Positions 20,204 to 30,331 are shown, numbered from the stretch's first letter. The stretch: 64,000 nt of DNA from Dechloromonas denitrificans (GCF_020510685.1 NZ_CP075185.1:1-64000); one strand, 5' to 3'. Notes: generated by a model from the sequence alone, not told the origin. Numbers and translations: made by a program.

Positions 20204-21490
20204 TCAGTCGTTTTCAGGGGCCGTGCGTTCGAGCTCGACGGCGGCGGCCAGACAGGCCAGACGACCGACGACGCCGTAGGCGTAAAAGCGGTTGGGCGCC
20301 GCATCCGGGTTGTTGCAGCCGTAGTCCGGCAGATTGCAGCCGGTCTCGAAAGCCAGCGGTTCGAAGTGCATGCCCGGGGCGTTGAGGTTTTCGTCCTTGC
20401 CGCGCCCGGTATGGACGCGGTAGAAGCCGCCGACGACATAGCGGTCGATCATGTAGATCACCGGCTCGGCAACGGCTTCGTTGAGCGTTTCGAAGGAATG
20501 AACGCCTTCCTGGATCAGCACTTCGCTGACCTCCAGGCCTTCCTTGACGACGCTCATCTTGTTGCGCTGCTTGCGGTTCAGGGCGATCACTTCATCGACG
20601 TTGCGCACCGTCATCACGCCCATGCCGTAGGTGCCGGCGTCGGCCTTGACGACGACGTAGGGGGTCTCGTCGATCTCGTATTCCTTGTATTTTTCCTTGA
20701 CGATGTCGAGCACGGCGGCGACGTTGGCGGCCAGGCATTCCTCACCCTGGCGGTCGTGGAAATTGATGCTGCGGCAGACCGAGAAAGCCGGGTTGATGCG
20801 CCACGGATCGATGCCGATTTCCTTGGCGAAGTCGTTGGCGACCTGATCGTAGGCGGCAAAATGATTCGATTTGCGGCGCACCGCCCAACCGGCGTGCAAA
20901 GGCGGCAGGACGAACTGCTCATGCAGGTTTTTCAGGATGTCCGGGATGCCGGCCGACAGGTCGTTGTTCAACAGCACGGCGCAGGGGTCGAAGCCGTCCA
21001 GGCCGAGGCGGAATTGGCTGCGGACCAGCGGCTCGAGCAGCAGGCTCTGGCCGTTCGGCAGTTCGATCGGTGTCGGCTTGGTGATTTCCGGCAGCATCGA
21101 GCCGATGCGGACGTTCAGCCCGGTCTGGCGCAGGATGGCGGCGATCTGGGCGACGTTCTGCAGGTAGAACTGGTTGCGCGTGTGGTTTTCCGGAATCAGC
21201 AGCAAATTGCGCGCTTCCGGACAGATTTTCTCGATGGCGACCATCGCCGCCTGCACACAGAGCGGCAGGAAAGCCGGGTTGAGGTTGTTGAAGCCACCCG
21301 GGTAGAGGTTGGTGTCTACCGGCGCCAGCTTGAAGCCGGAATTGCGCAGGTCGCACGATGAATAGAACGGCGGCGTGTGTTCCTGCCATTGGGCGCGCAG
21401 CCAGCGCTCGATCTGCGTGCTGTTGGCGAGGAAACTGCGCTCGAGTTCGAGCAAGGGGCCGGTCAGGGCGGTAGTCAGGTGGGGAACCAT
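20204..21490 (-). CDS. gshA: Glutamate-cysteine ligase (beta/acidithiobacilli type)
   Basis: It catalyses the first step of glutathione synthesis (gamma-glutamylcysteine). The 428-residue protein belongs to the family typical of betaproteobacteria and Acidithiobacillus rather than the E. coli type. Recognisable blocks are PVDTNLYPGGFNNLN, LLLIPENHTRNQFYLQNV, FVVKADAGTYGMGVMT-like VVVKADAGTYGMGVMTV and MIDRYVVGGFYRVHTGRG. It is first in the gshA-gshB-apbE operon and diverges from the ABC-F gene across a 149-bp gap, which must hold both promoters. Confidence 0.93.
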   Translation of the reverse strand: MVPHLTTALTGPLLELERSFLANSTQIERWLRAQWQEHTPPFYSSCDLRNSGFKLAPVDTNLYPGGFNNLNPAFLPLCVQAAMVAIEKICPEARNLLLIPENHTRNQFYLQNVAQIAAILRQTGLNVRIGSMLPEITKPTPIELPNGQSLLLEPLVRSQFRLGLDGFDPCAVLLNNDLSAGIPDILKNLHEQFVLPPLHAGWAVRRKSNHFAAYDQVANDFAKEIGIDPWRINPAFSVCRSINFHDRQGEECLAANVAAVLDIVKEKYKEYEIDETPYVVVKADAGTYGMGVMTVRNVDEVIALNRKQRNKMSVVKEGLEVSEVLIQEGVHSFETLNEAVAEPVIYMIDRYVVGGFYRVHTGRGKDENLNAPGMHFEPLAFETGCNLPDYGCNNPDAAPNRFYAYGVVGRLACLAAAVELERTAPEND

Positions 21491-21639
21491 GGGCTGTCTC
21501 GGTGCCTGGAAGGCGAGTAATTGTTGCCCGGAATGTTACACCGCAGTGCAGCAAAAAGCTGCCTTGCCGCCGTCAACCCCTTGAAAACAGGTAAAATTCG
21601 CCCCTTCGTTTTACCGTTATTTTGCAGATCGGAATCGTC

Positions 21640-23262
21640 GTGCTCGTCGCCGCCAATATCACCATGCAGTTCGGGGCCAAACCCCTATTCGAGAATGTTA
21701 ACGTCAAATTTGGCGAAGGCTATCGCTATGGCCTGATCGGCGCCAACGGGGCGGGCAAATCCACCTTCATGAAGATCCTGTGCGGGGCGCTCGAGCCGTC
21801 GGCCGGCAATGTCTCGAAGGAAAAGCACGAGCGCATGGCCTACCTGAAGCAGGACCAGTTCGCTTACGAAGACATGCGCGTCCTCGATGTCGTGTTGATG
21901 GGCCACGAGGAAATGTGGGCCTGCATGAGCGAGCGCGATGCGATCTACGCCAATCCGGAAGCGACCGAAGACGATTACATGAAGGCCGCTGATCTCGAGC
22001 ACCAATTCGGCGAGCTTGATGGTTATACCGCCGAATCGCGGGCCGGCGAACTGCTGCTCGGCGTCGGCATTCCGATCGAACAGCACAACGGTCCGATGAG
22101 CGAAGTGGCCCCCGGCTGGAAGCTGCGCGTGCTGCTCTGCCAGGCGCTGTTCGCCAATCCGGACATTCTGTTGCTCGACGAACCGACCAACAACCTCGAC
22201 ATCAACACCATCCGCTGGCTGGAAGACGTGCTCAACAATCGTGATTCGACGATGATCATCATCTCGCACGATCGCCACTTCCTGAATCAGGTCTGTACCC
22301 ACATGGCCGACCTCGACTACGGCAAGATCACCACCTACGCCGGCAACTACGACGACTTCATGGAGGCCGCCCAGGCCGCCCGCGAGCGCCTCCAGAACGC
22401 CAACGCCAAGGCCAAGGAACGGATCGCCGAACTGCAGACCTTCGTCCGCCGCTTCTCGGCCAACGCCTCCAAGGCCAAGCAGGCAACCAGCCGCGTCAAG
22501 TTGATCGAAAAACTCAAGCCGGAAGACATGAAGCCGTCGTCCCGCCAGTACCCGTGGATTCGCTTCGATTACGACGAGAAGCAGAAGCTGCACCGCCAGG
22601 CCGTCGAGATCGAGAATGTTTCCTTCACCTACGAAGGCGGCGAGCGCAAGATCTTCAACAACCTGACGCTGACCATCAACGCCGGCGAAAAGATTGCCGT
22701 GATCGGTGAAAACGGCGTCGGCAAGACGACGCTGTTGAAGCTGCTGATGGGCGAAGTGACGCCGCAGTTCGGCACCATCAAATGGGCGGAAAAGGCCTAC
22801 CCGGGCTACTACGCGCAGGACCACAGCGCCCAGTTCGCCGGCACCGAGAGCCTGACCGAATGGATCGCCGGCTACGCCCGCGCCACCATCGAAGAGGGCG
22901 GCGACCTCGAAACGCTGATCCGCGGCACGCTGGGCCGTCTGCTGTTCTCGGGCGACGAAGTGAAGAAGCCGGTCAACGTGATTTCCGGCGGCGAGCAGGG
23001 CCGCATGCTGTTCGGCAAGCTGATGCTGTCGAAACACAACGTGCTGCTGATGGACGAACCGACCAACCACCTCGACATGGAGTCGATTGAAGCATTGAAC
23101 TCCGGTCTGGAGAAATTCCCCGGGACGCTGGTCTTTGTCTCACACGACCGCGAGTTCGTTTCCTCGCTGTCCACCCGCGTGCTGGAAGTGAAGAGCGATG
23201 GCCGGATCATCGACTACCTTGGTGGTTACGAGGATTACCTCGCCTCGCAAGGCGTTGAATAA
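21640..23262 (+). CDS. ybiT: ABC-F family ATPase (YbiT-like)
   Basis: ABC-F proteins are soluble twin ATPases that bind the ribosome E site and affect translation. There are two nucleotide-binding domains. The first has [10 protein letters not shown] and [19 protein letters not shown]; the second has [10 protein letters not shown], an altered signature [14 protein letters not shown] and [19 protein letters not shown] basic, Gln/Ala-rich linker separates them. I chose GTG at 21640 ([20 protein letters not shown]), because YbiT proteins begin this way; TTG at 21622 would add six unsupported residues. The result is 540 residues. A terminator follows 5 bp after the stop. Confidence 0.93.
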   Translation: MLVAANITMQFGAKPLFENVNVKFGEGYRYGLIGANGAGKSTFMKILCGALEPSAGNVSKEKHERMAYLKQDQFAYEDMRVLDVVLMGHEEMWACMSERDAIYANPEATEDDYMKAADLEHQFGELDGYTAESRAGELLLGVGIPIEQHNGPMSEVAPGWKLRVLLCQALFANPDILLLDEPTNNLDINTIRWLEDVLNNRDSTMIIISHDRHFLNQVCTHMADLDYGKITTYAGNYDDFMEAAQAARERLQNANAKAKERIAELQTFVRRFSANASKAKQATSRVKLIEKLKPEDMKPSSRQYPWIRFDYDEKQKLHRQAVEIENVSFTYEGGERKIFNNLTLTINAGEKIAVIGENGVGKTTLLKLLMGEVTPQFGTIKWAEKAYPGYYAQDHSAQFAGTESLTEWIAGYARATIEEGGDLETLIRGTLGRLLFSGDEVKKPVNVISGGEQGRMLFGKLMLSKHNVLLMDEPTNHLDMESIEALNSGLEKFPGTLVFVSHDREFVSSLSTRVLEVKSDGRIIDYLGGYEDYLASQGVE

Positions 23263-23267
23263 ATGCG

Positions 23268-23291
23268 ATGCCCGCGTCAGCGGGCATTTTT
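23268..23291 (+). terminator. Rho-independent terminator after the ABC-F gene
   Basis: ATGCCCGC, a GTCA loop and GCGGGCAT form an 8-bp stem followed by TTTTT. It also separates the convergent DUF1857 gene. Confidence 0.88.
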
Positions 23292-23314
23292 CATGGTGAT
23301 TGCGGTATTCGAAT

Positions 23315-23785
23315 TTACTGCGGCTCGCCACCGGCCGCCAGCGTGCGGATGATCCGCACGCAATCGACGTCGGACTGGTGGTAGGCCGATTTGACGTACT
23401 CGATGTAGGCTCGCTCTTCCGACTCGGGGGCGCTGGCCAGCGTCGTCTGGTAGGCGAAACGCAGGAACAGATAGCCGGGTTCCGGCTCCTCGATGCTGAT
23501 GGTCAGGCTGCCGCCGGCATGGGTTGCCGATGGCAGGATGTCGAAACGTACCGATTCGGCTTCGACCAGCGTCACGCGGTCGCGGATCGTGGCCGGGCCG
23601 AAATCCAGTTCGCGCAACAGTTCATTGGCCTGCCGTTCGAGGATGGTGCATGACTCGAGTCCGGGCAGGAACGGGGCGGGATCTTCGACCCGATAGAGCA
23701 GGCCTTGCCACAGCTGCAGGCGATTCAGGGGCGGAACCAGCGGGTTTTCCGCATCGTTGATCTGGATGAGATGTTCGAAATTCAT
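23315..23785 (-). CDS. DUF1857-family protein (SRPBCC fold)
   Basis: This 156-residue protein matches the DUF1857 pattern: an N-terminal EHLIQINDAENPLVPPLNR, then LWQGLLYRVEDPAPFLPG, and a C-terminal helix with AYIEYVKSAYHQSDVDCVRI. The family adopts a START/SRPBCC-like fold that usually binds hydrophobic ligands; its physiological role is unknown. It has no signal peptide and is convergent with the ABC-F gene. It diverges from the pseudouridine synthase gene across a 23-bp gap, so the two starts are nearly back to back. Confidence 0.8.
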   Translation of the reverse strand: MNFEHLIQINDAENPLVPPLNRLQLWQGLLYRVEDPAPFLPGLESCTILERQANELLRELDFGPATIRDRVTLVEAESVRFDILPSATHAGGSLTISIEEPEPGYLFLRFAYQTTLASAPESEERAYIEYVKSAYHQSDVDCVRIIRTLAAGGEPQ

Positions 23786-23808
23786 GGCCGAATGTTAGCA
23801 TTCCCGCC

Positions 23809-24516
23809 ATGCAACTAGAACGAATCCTCCACCATCACGGCTTCGGAACCCGCAAGGGTTGCCGGGCCCTCGTCCGGCACGAAAGAGTCGCCATCAATGG
23901 CGCCATTTGTACCGATCCCTTCGCCGAAGTCGCTACCGACGGACTGGTTTTCAGCGTCGACGGCGTCGCTTGGCCCTATACCGAATTTGCCTGCGTGATG
24001 CTGCACAAGCCGCTGCATTACGAATGTTCGCGCAAGCCCAAGCACCATCCCGGCGTCCTCGAATTGCTGCCGCTGCCCTTGCGTGAGCGCGACGTGCAGC
24101 CGATCGGCCGGCTCGACGAAGACACCACCGGCCTGCTGCTGATCACCAACGACGGCCAGCTCAACCATCAACTGTCTTCGGCCAAACGCAAGGTGCCCAA
24201 GATCTATCTGGCAACGACCAAGCATCCGGTCGACCAGGCCTTGCTCGACCAATTGCTGGCCGGCGTGTTGCTTACCGACGAACCCGAGCCGATTGCCGCC
24301 GCTGCGGCCGAAAAGGTCGACGAGCACCTGTTGCGCCTGACCCTGACCAGCGGCAAGTACCATCAGGTCAAGCGGATGGTCGCGGCGGCCGGCAATCGGG
24401 TCGAGGCACTGCATCGCGAGTCGATAGGCGAACTGCAGTTGCCGGCCGATCTGCAGCCCGGTGAATGGCGCTGGCTTTCGACGGCCGACCTGCAAAAACT
24501 CGGCTATTCGGCATGA
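23809..24516 (+). CDS. rsuA: Pseudouridine synthase, RsuA family (16S rRNA)
   Basis: It isomerises a uridine to pseudouridine, most likely U516 of 16S rRNA. The 235 residues have an S4-like N-terminus (MQLERILHHHGFGTRKGCRA) and the catalytic motif GRLDEDTTGLLLITNDG with Asp103. The C-terminal SGKYHQVKRMVAAAGNRVEALHRESIGEL box is typical of the RsuA/RluB/E/F group. Assignment to RsuA over RluE rests on general resemblance. Its stop overlaps the oxyR ATG (ATGA), so the two are cotranscribed. Confidence 0.88.
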   Translation: MQLERILHHHGFGTRKGCRALVRHERVAINGAICTDPFAEVATDGLVFSVDGVAWPYTEFACVMLHKPLHYECSRKPKHHPGVLELLPLPLRERDVQPIGRLDEDTTGLLLITNDGQLNHQLSSAKRKVPKIYLATTKHPVDQALLDQLLAGVLLTDEPEPIAAAAAEKVDEHLLRLTLTSGKYHQVKRMVAAAGNRVEALHRESIGELQLPADLQPGEWRWLSTADLQKLGYSA

Positions 24517-25427
24517 CCCTGACCGAAATGCGCTACATCGTGGCGCTTGCCCGTGAGCGCCATTTCGGCAAGGCAGCCGAAGCCTGTCATGTCAGTCAGC
24601 CGACGCTGTCGGTGGCGCTGAAGAAGGTTGAGGGCCAGCTTGGCTCAGCCTTGTTCGAACGGACGGCCTCCGATGTCCGGATCACCGCTCTTGGCGAGCG
24701 CATCGTCGCGCAGGCCAAGCGCGTTCTCGAAGAAGCGGTGCGTCTCGATGAAATCGCCGATTCGACCGGCGATCCGCTGAGCGGCCAGCTGCGCGTCGGC
24801 ATCATCTACAGCATCGCGCCGTACCTGTTGCCGCAGTTCATTCCGGCCCTGCATCAGCAGGCGCCGAACATGCCGCTGTTCCTCAAGGAAGATTTCACCG
24901 GCAACCTGATTCCGGCTCTCAAGGCCGGCGAACTCGACGTCATCGTCATCGCCTTGCCGTTTGCCGAGGCGGGCCTGGTCGCTCTGCCGGTTTATGAAGA
25001 GCCCTTCCGCGTTGTCGTGCCGGCCGCCCATTCCTGGAGCCAGCGCGAGGCTATTCCGGCCGATGAACTGGACGGTCAGAACCTACTGCTGCTCGGCCAG
25101 GGCAACTGTTTCCGCGATCAGGTACTGGAATCTTGTCCACGCCTGACAGCCCCGGACGGTCTGGCCAACTCGCTCGAAGGCGGTTCGCTGGAAACCATCC
25201 GCTACATGGTGGCGAGCGGCGCCGGCGTCGCCGTCATGCCGAGCACGGCGGCCGACCCGCTGATTGAGAAGGAGCCGCTGGTCAAGGTGCTGTCGTTCGC
25301 CGGAACACAGCCGTCGCGCACCGTCGGCCTGGTCTGGCGGGTGACCTTCCCGCGACCGCAGGCGATTGATGCGGTGCGGGCGGCACTGCTGTCCTGTCAG
25401 TTGCCAGGGGCGACCAGCAAGCGGTGA
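24513..25427 (+). CDS. oxyR: Hydrogen-peroxide sensing LysR regulator OxyR
   Basis: This LysR-type regulator (304 residues from the ATG at 24513) has the helix-turn-helix GKAAEACHVSQPTLSVALKK. The two redox cysteines fall at Cys199 (GQGNCFRDQ) and Cys208 (LESCPRL), exactly the E. coli OxyR positions that form the peroxide-induced disulfide, so the OxyR call is firm. An in-frame start at 24465 would lie inside the upstream gene and add a non-family N-terminus. It is coupled to the pseudouridine synthase gene by a 4-bp overlap. A parS site begins at the base after its stop. Confidence 0.95.
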   Translation: MTLTEMRYIVALARERHFGKAAEACHVSQPTLSVALKKVEGQLGSALFERTASDVRITALGERIVAQAKRVLEEAVRLDEIADSTGDPLSGQLRVGIIYSIAPYLLPQFIPALHQQAPNMPLFLKEDFTGNLIPALKAGELDVIVIALPFAEAGLVALPVYEEPFRVVVPAAHSWSQREAIPADELDGQNLLLLGQGNCFRDQVLESCPRLTAPDGLANSLEGGSLETIRYMVASGAGVAVMPSTAADPLIEKEPLVKVLSFAGTQPSRTVGLVWRVTFPRPQAIDAVRAALLSCQLPGATSKR

Positions 25428-25443
25428 TGTTTCACGTGGAACG
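25428..25443. other. parS: parS site 2 (immediately after oxyR)
   Basis: TGTTTCACGTGGAACG matches the parS consensus at 15 of 16 positions. It begins at the base following the oxyR stop codon, in the gap convergent with topB. Confidence 0.88.
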
Positions 25444-25574
25444 GTGGGGCGGCTGACGGTCAGAGTCAGATCATGCAGCTTGCATGTAATTAATTTCTGG
25501 CTATTTGGTACTAGGCACCTTCAAGGCTTTCTCTTTGTAGCTTGATTCGTCCGCAGCACCGAGCGGCCACCCAA

Positions 25575-25613
25575 AGCAAAAAGCCCTCGGTGGATCGCCG
25601 AGGGCTTTTTGCT
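25575..25613. terminator. Bidirectional terminator between oxyR and topB
   Basis: AGCAAAAAGCCCTCGG and CCGAGGGCTTTTTGCT form a 16-bp perfect stem with a 7-base loop. A/T-runs in both arms let it work for both convergent genes. Confidence 0.92.
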
Positions 25614-25629
25614 GGATGTTAGCCGACGA

Positions 25630-28149
25630 TCAGGCTTCGGCTTTTTTCTTGGCTGGTGCCTTGGGTTTGGCGACCTTTTTCTCGAATTCGAAGCCGACCT
25701 TGCCGTCCTTGGCGACCAGATAGGCCGAGAATTTGCGGCGGGTCCGGTTGGAGACGAATTCCTTCAACAGGTCGGTCTTGCCGTCGGCCAGCAATTTCTG
25801 CATTTGCGCGGTATCGATCGGCTGTTGCAGGATGATCTTGCCGGAGCGGAAGTCGCAGGTCTTGTCCGGGCCGACCGATTTTTCGCAGACGTAGGACGTG
25901 CCATGGTCATAGACATTGGCGGCGCATTTCGGGCACTTGCCGAGACTGGTCTGGGCCGAGAAATCGACCGGCTCGGCGTCGGCCGCATCGGCCTTGTCCT
26001 GGCCAAAATCGAATTCCGGTTCCATCTTGTCGTTGAGCTTGATCGCGGCGGCGAACGTCCGGCCCATCTTGTTGCGGAAGCCGGTCAGCGGGCCGATCTG
26101 CTTGTCGGTGATCAGCGCGTCAATCTCGGCCGGCTCGAACTGGCGACCGGCGACGATCTTCCATAGCGAGTAATCGCAGCCTTCGCACTGGAATTTCTTG
26201 TAGTTCTCGCGAATCTGGCCGCCGCAACGCGGGCAGGGCGCGGTCAGCACGCCGAAATCGCCGGGGATGGTATCGCTGTCGAAGGTCTTGGCGCGCTCGA
26301 CCATGTGGCGGGTCATTTCGGCGATTTCGCGCATGAATTCCTGGCGCGTGAATTCGCCTTTTTCAATGCGTCCGAGTTTCCATTCCCAGTCGCCGGTCAG
26401 TTCCGGCTGGGTCAGTTCGTTGATGCCGAGGCCGTTGAGCAGCGTCATCAGTGAAAAGGCCTTGGCAGTCGGGATCAATTCCCGACCTTCGCGGAGCATG
26501 TATTGCTCGCCGATCAGGTTTTCAATGATCTGGGCACGGGTGGCCGGGGTGCCGAGGCCGCGACCGGCCATCGCCGCCTTCAGCTCCTCGTCGTCGACCA
26601 TCTTGCCAGCGCCTTCCATGGCAGAGAGCAGCGTGGCTTCCGAGTAGCGTGGTGGCGGCTTGGTTTCGTTGGCCTTGACGGTGACGTCTTCGGCCTTGAC
26701 CGTTTCATCCTTGGCGACCGCGACCAGATTGCCTTCGGTGCCTTCCTGGGCTTCCTTGCCATGCACGGCCAGCCAGCCCGGATTAACCAGCACCTTGCCC
26801 TCCGTCTTGAAGGGGTGGCCTTCGACGCGGGTGATGCGGGTGGTCACCAGATATTCGGCGGCCGGGAAGAAGACGGACAGGAAGCGGCGAACGACGAAGT
26901 CGTACAGTTTCTGTTCGAGCTCGTTGAGGTTCTTCGGTGCCTGCGGCGTCGGGATGATCGCGAAGTGGTCGCTGATCTTGGCGTTATTGAAGATGCGCTT
27001 GTTCGGCAAGACCCAGTTGCGGGCCAGGATCTGGTGGGCGAACGGCGAGTAGCGGGCGAGCAGCACTTCGTCGTGACCCTTGCCGGCACCTTCTCCGGTC
27101 AGCACGGCCAAGGTTTCCTTGACGGTCGGCAGGTAGTCTTCCGGCAGGCAGCGCGAGTCGGTCCGCGGGTAGGTCAGGACCTTGTGTTTTTCGTAGAGCG
27201 ACTGCGCCAGCGACAGCGTGGTCTTGGCCGAGAAGCCAAAGCGACCGTTGGCTTCGCGCTGCAGGCTGGTCAGATCGAAAAGCAGCGGTGACATCCGGGT
27301 TTCCGGCTTGGCTTCTTCGCTGACGATGCCTGGCTTGCCAAGGGTGGCGGCACGGATGGCATCCGCTTTGTTCTGTTCCCAGAGGCGGTCGGCGCGGGCG
27401 TGTTCGTCGTCTTCCTTGCCCTTGTAGCCCTCATCGAACCATTTGCCGGTGTAGTTGCCGGCCTTGGCGGCGAAGTCGGCCTCGACTTCCCAGTAGGAGC
27501 GCGGCTTGAATTCGCGGATTTTCTTTTCGCGCTCGACGACGATGGCCAGCGTCGGGGTTTGTACCCGGCCGACGGTCGTCAGGTGGAAACCGCCGGTCTT
27601 CGAGTTGAAGGCGGTCATCGCCCGCGTACCGTTGATGCCGACCAGCCAGTCCGATTCGGAGCGGCAAACGGCGGCGTCGCCCAGGCCCTGCATTTCCTGT
27701 CCATTGCGCAGACGGGTAAAGCCGTCGCGGATGGCGCCCTGGGTCATCGACTGCAGCCACAGGCGCTGGACGGGTTTGCCCGACTTGGTGTGCTGGGCGA
27801 TGTAATTGAAGATCAATTCGCCCTCGCGCCCCGCGTCACAGGCATTGATCAGTGCGCTGACATCCTTGCGCTTGATCAGCTTGGCAAGAACCTTGAGGCG
27901 GGATTCGGTCTTCTCGATCGGCTTCAGCGCAAAGTGGGGCGGAATCACCGGCAGATGGGCAAAGGACCACTTGCCCCGCTTGACCTCGAACTCTTCCGGG
28001 CAGGACAGTTCCAGCAGGTGACCGACGGCCGAGGAGATTACGTGCGTCTCGCTCTCGAAATAGTCATCGTGCTTGGTAAAGCCTCCCAACGCCTTGGCGA
28101 TGTCGGCGGCAACGGAAGGTTTTTCAGCGATTATCAGCTTTTTGGTCAT
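25630..28149 (-). CDS. topB: DNA topoisomerase III
   Basis: This type IA topoisomerase decatenates replication and recombination intermediates. The N-terminal TOPRIM has KKLIIAEKPSVAADIAKALG and ACDAGREGELIFNY. The active-site tyrosine lies in VLTYPRTDSRCLPEDY, with TTVGRVQTPTLAIVV before it. The C-terminus has a zinc-finger-like CPRCGGQIRENYKKFQCEGC and a second CPKCAANVYDHG repeat, then a Lys/Ala tail (KKVAKPKAPAKKKAEA). The 839 residues exceed E. coli TopB (653), mostly through these C-terminal modules. It is last in the minus-strand order LysM gene, dprA, topB. Confidence 0.95.
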   Translation of the reverse strand: MTKKLIIAEKPSVAADIAKALGGFTKHDDYFESETHVISSAVGHLLELSCPEEFEVKRGKWSFAHLPVIPPHFALKPIEKTESRLKVLAKLIKRKDVSALINACDAGREGELIFNYIAQHTKSGKPVQRLWLQSMTQGAIRDGFTRLRNGQEMQGLGDAAVCRSESDWLVGINGTRAMTAFNSKTGGFHLTTVGRVQTPTLAIVVEREKKIREFKPRSYWEVEADFAAKAGNYTGKWFDEGYKGKEDDEHARADRLWEQNKADAIRAATLGKPGIVSEEAKPETRMSPLLFDLTSLQREANGRFGFSAKTTLSLAQSLYEKHKVLTYPRTDSRCLPEDYLPTVKETLAVLTGEGAGKGHDEVLLARYSPFAHQILARNWVLPNKRIFNNAKISDHFAIIPTPQAPKNLNELEQKLYDFVVRRFLSVFFPAAEYLVTTRITRVEGHPFKTEGKVLVNPGWLAVHGKEAQEGTEGNLVAVAKDETVKAEDVTVKANETKPPPRYSEATLLSAMEGAGKMVDDEELKAAMAGRGLGTPATRAQIIENLIGEQYMLREGRELIPTAKAFSLMTLLNGLGINELTQPELTGDWEWKLGRIEKGEFTRQEFMREIAEMTRHMVERAKTFDSDTIPGDFGVLTAPCPRCGGQIRENYKKFQCEGCDYSLWKIVAGRQFEPAEIDALITDKQIGPLTGFRNKMGRTFAAAIKLNDKMEPEFDFGQDKADAADAEPVDFSAQTSLGKCPKCAANVYDHGTSYVCEKSVGPDKTCDFRSGKIILQQPIDTAQMQKLLADGKTDLLKEFVSNRTRRKFSAYLVAKDGKVGFEFEKKVAKPKAPAKKKAEA

Positions 28150-28229
28150 GGATTCTGTCAGTTAGGTGCCGAGGCATGATAAGTGCGCGGCGAGCGGCTT
28201 GGCAAGCCATCAATATATATGCAGGGTTT

Positions 28230-29306
28230 TCAGACCAGGCGTTGGTAGCGATTGCCGGGCAGCGTGGCGATCTGGCCGGCGAGTTCGAGGGTCAGCAGTT
28301 CGGTGAGCAGGGCATCGGTGGCGAGCCGGGTGCGCTCCTGCAGATCGTCGAGGCCGCAAGGGTCGTGGCCGAGGGCGCTGAGCACGAGGTTGTCGTCCGG
28401 GACGGAGGCCGGCTCGGCAAGGTCGGTCGGTTCGGCGAAGTTGCCGAGTTCTTCCAGGATGTCCTGGGCCGTTTCGACCAGTTTTGCGCCCTGCCTGATC
28501 AATTTGTGGCAGCCGCGGGAAACCGGTGAATGGATCGAGCCGGGAATGGCAAAAACTTCGCGGCCCTGTTCGGCGGCCAGTCGGGCGGTGATCAGCGAGC
28601 CGCTTTCCGGCGCGGCTTCGACGACCAGGACACCGCGTGACAGGCCGGAAATGATCCGGTTGCGACGCGGAAAATTGGCGGCAAGGGCCGGCGTGCCGAG
28701 CGGAAATTCGGAAACGATGGCGCCGCGCTCGGCGATCGCCAGGGCTAGATCCCGGTTGCGGGCCGGATAGAGACGGTCGGCGCCGGTGCCGATGACGGCG
28801 ATGGTTTCGCCATCGGCGGCGAGCGCGCCGCGGTGGGCTGCAGCGTCGATGCCGAGGGCGAGGCCGCTGATGATGCAATAGCCTTTGGCCGCGAGCGTTT
28901 TGGCGAAATTCTCGGCAGTTTGCAGGCCCTGGGGCGTTGCGTTGCGGCTACCGACCATGGCCAGGCCGGATTTCTGCAGCAGGGCAGGTTTGCCACGGAC
29001 GTACAGCAGGCTGGGCGGATCGGGGATTTCGAGCAGGGCTTGCGGATAATCGGCATCGGCCAAGGTCAGAATGTGCTGGCCGGGCTGGTCGGCCCAGGCG
29101 ATGCTGCGTTCGACATTTTCGCTCACCTCGGAATCGAATAGCAGGTCGGCCCGGTCGCCGATCACGCTGCGCACTGTCAGTCGCCCGGCCGCAAAAATTG
29201 CTTCGGGTAAACCGAAAGCGGCGAGAAGCTTTCGTTGCGTCTCGCCGCCGATGCCAGGGATCAGGGTCAGCCGCAACCAGGCGGCCAGCCCTTCGTATTC
29301 ACTCAC
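28230..29306 (-). CDS. dprA: DNA-processing protein DprA
   Basis: DprA binds incoming single-stranded DNA and loads RecA during natural transformation. The Rossmann-fold core is clear: LAMVGSRNATPQGLQTAENF, CIISGLALGIDAAAHRGAL, TIAVIGTGADRLYPARNRDL and IISGLSRGVLVVEAAPESGS. The C-terminal winged-helix DML1-like domain follows (about 290-358). The N-terminal helix-hairpin-helix part has RLTLIPGIGGETQRKLL. Its 5' end overlaps the LysM gene stop by 4 bp. With comM at 60.2 kb, the window carries two competence-linked genes. Confidence 0.95.
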   Translation of the reverse strand: MSEYEGLAAWLRLTLIPGIGGETQRKLLAAFGLPEAIFAAGRLTVRSVIGDRADLLFDSEVSENVERSIAWADQPGQHILTLADADYPQALLEIPDPPSLLYVRGKPALLQKSGLAMVGSRNATPQGLQTAENFAKTLAAKGYCIISGLALGIDAAAHRGALAADGETIAVIGTGADRLYPARNRDLALAIAERGAIVSEFPLGTPALAANFPRRNRIISGLSRGVLVVEAAPESGSLITARLAAEQGREVFAIPGSIHSPVSRGCHKLIRQGAKLVETAQDILEELGNFAEPTDLAEPASVPDDNLVLSALGHDPCGLDDLQERTRLATDALLTELLTLELAGQIATLPGNRYQRLV

Positions 29307-30331
29307 GGATTGCGCGCGGAGTCGCCGACGATGACCGATTTGGAGGAATCGACGACCAGTGCGTAGGCGATACCGTCAAAGACGCGGAAGACAAAGGCCA
29401 GCGCGTAGCGCTCTTCCGGGATCTGAGTTGAACTGCGCCGGCCATCGGTATCGACGTTGATCGAAACGCGGTTGCGGAAGAGGGCGAGAACGTGCCCGAT
29501 TTCCAGCCCGCTGTTCTTGCCGCGGTTCAACGCCACCACCGAACTGGTGCCGCCTTCGTTGACTCCGCCGTAGATGGAGACGACTTTGGCAGCGACCTCC
29601 TGATCCGGGCGGTGCGGCACGTAGGAAATGATTTCGGGCGGCGGGGCGGGCAGCAGGCGGTCGCCGCGACCGATTTCCTGCTTGGCCTGGGTGATCTGGA
29701 TGGTAGCCGGTTCGCCCGGCCTGATCAGGCGGGCATGGCCGAGGAAAAAGGCTTCGTGGGCGATGACTTCGCCGGTTTCCGGATCCTTGAGTTCCTTGCC
29801 CGGGCGGAAGACATGCCATTTCTCGACGCTGGCGTCGGGGATGCCGGAAACGAAAGCCTCGTCGCCGTTGCCGACCAGCATGCGATCTTCCTGGGTGGCG
29901 ACGATGCGGGCCTTGCCGTCATGGGCGCCCGGTTCGATGACCAGTGGCTTCGAAATGAAGGGCTCAATGACATTTGGCGGAATACTGGGGATGACCTGCT
30001 GAACCGCCTGGCTGTATACCTGCGGCTGGAGCTTGCCGGTGCCCTGGTGCTGTTTGCCGAGTCGCAGTCGCGGATTGCCGCTCGACATGTCAAGGATGAC
30101 GACATCGCCGGGGTAGATCAGATGCGGATTCTTGATTTCGGCCTTGTTCATCTGCCAGATTTCCGGCCAGCGCCACGGCTGCTGGAGGAATTTGCCGGAA
30201 ATGCCCCACAGGGTGTCGCCGCGCACGACGATATGGCGGTCGGGCGGGTTGTCGACAAGCTTGAGCGGCTCGGCGGCGGATGCGCAAGCGGCCGTTACGG
30301 CCAGGATGAGCGCGGATATAATGCGGACCAT
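29303..30331 (-). CDS. Secreted LysM-domain protein upstream of dprA
   Basis: The 342-residue protein has a signal peptide (MVRIISALILAVTAACASAA) and a LysM domain near residues 30-85 (HIVVRGDTLWGISGKFLQQP ... NPHLIYPGDVVIL), which binds peptidoglycan. The remaining ~250 residues have no catalytic motif I can name. I chose ATG 30331 because a GAGG precedes it and the signal peptide follows; an in-frame ATG at 30472 would overlap the def promoter region. This LysM-dprA pair divergent from def-fmt is a frequent betaproteobacterial arrangement. It probably acts in the periplasm or cell wall. Confidence 0.85.
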   Translation of the reverse strand: MVRIISALILAVTAACASAAEPLKLVDNPPDRHIVVRGDTLWGISGKFLQQPWRWPEIWQMNKAEIKNPHLIYPGDVVILDMSSGNPRLRLGKQHQGTGKLQPQVYSQAVQQVIPSIPPNVIEPFISKPLVIEPGAHDGKARIVATQEDRMLVGNGDEAFVSGIPDASVEKWHVFRPGKELKDPETGEVIAHEAFFLGHARLIRPGEPATIQITQAKQEIGRGDRLLPAPPPEIISYVPHRPDQEVAAKVVSIYGGVNEGGTSSVVALNRGKNSGLEIGHVLALFRNRVSINVDTDGRRSSTQIPEERYALAFVFRVFDGIAYALVVDSSKSVIVGDSARNP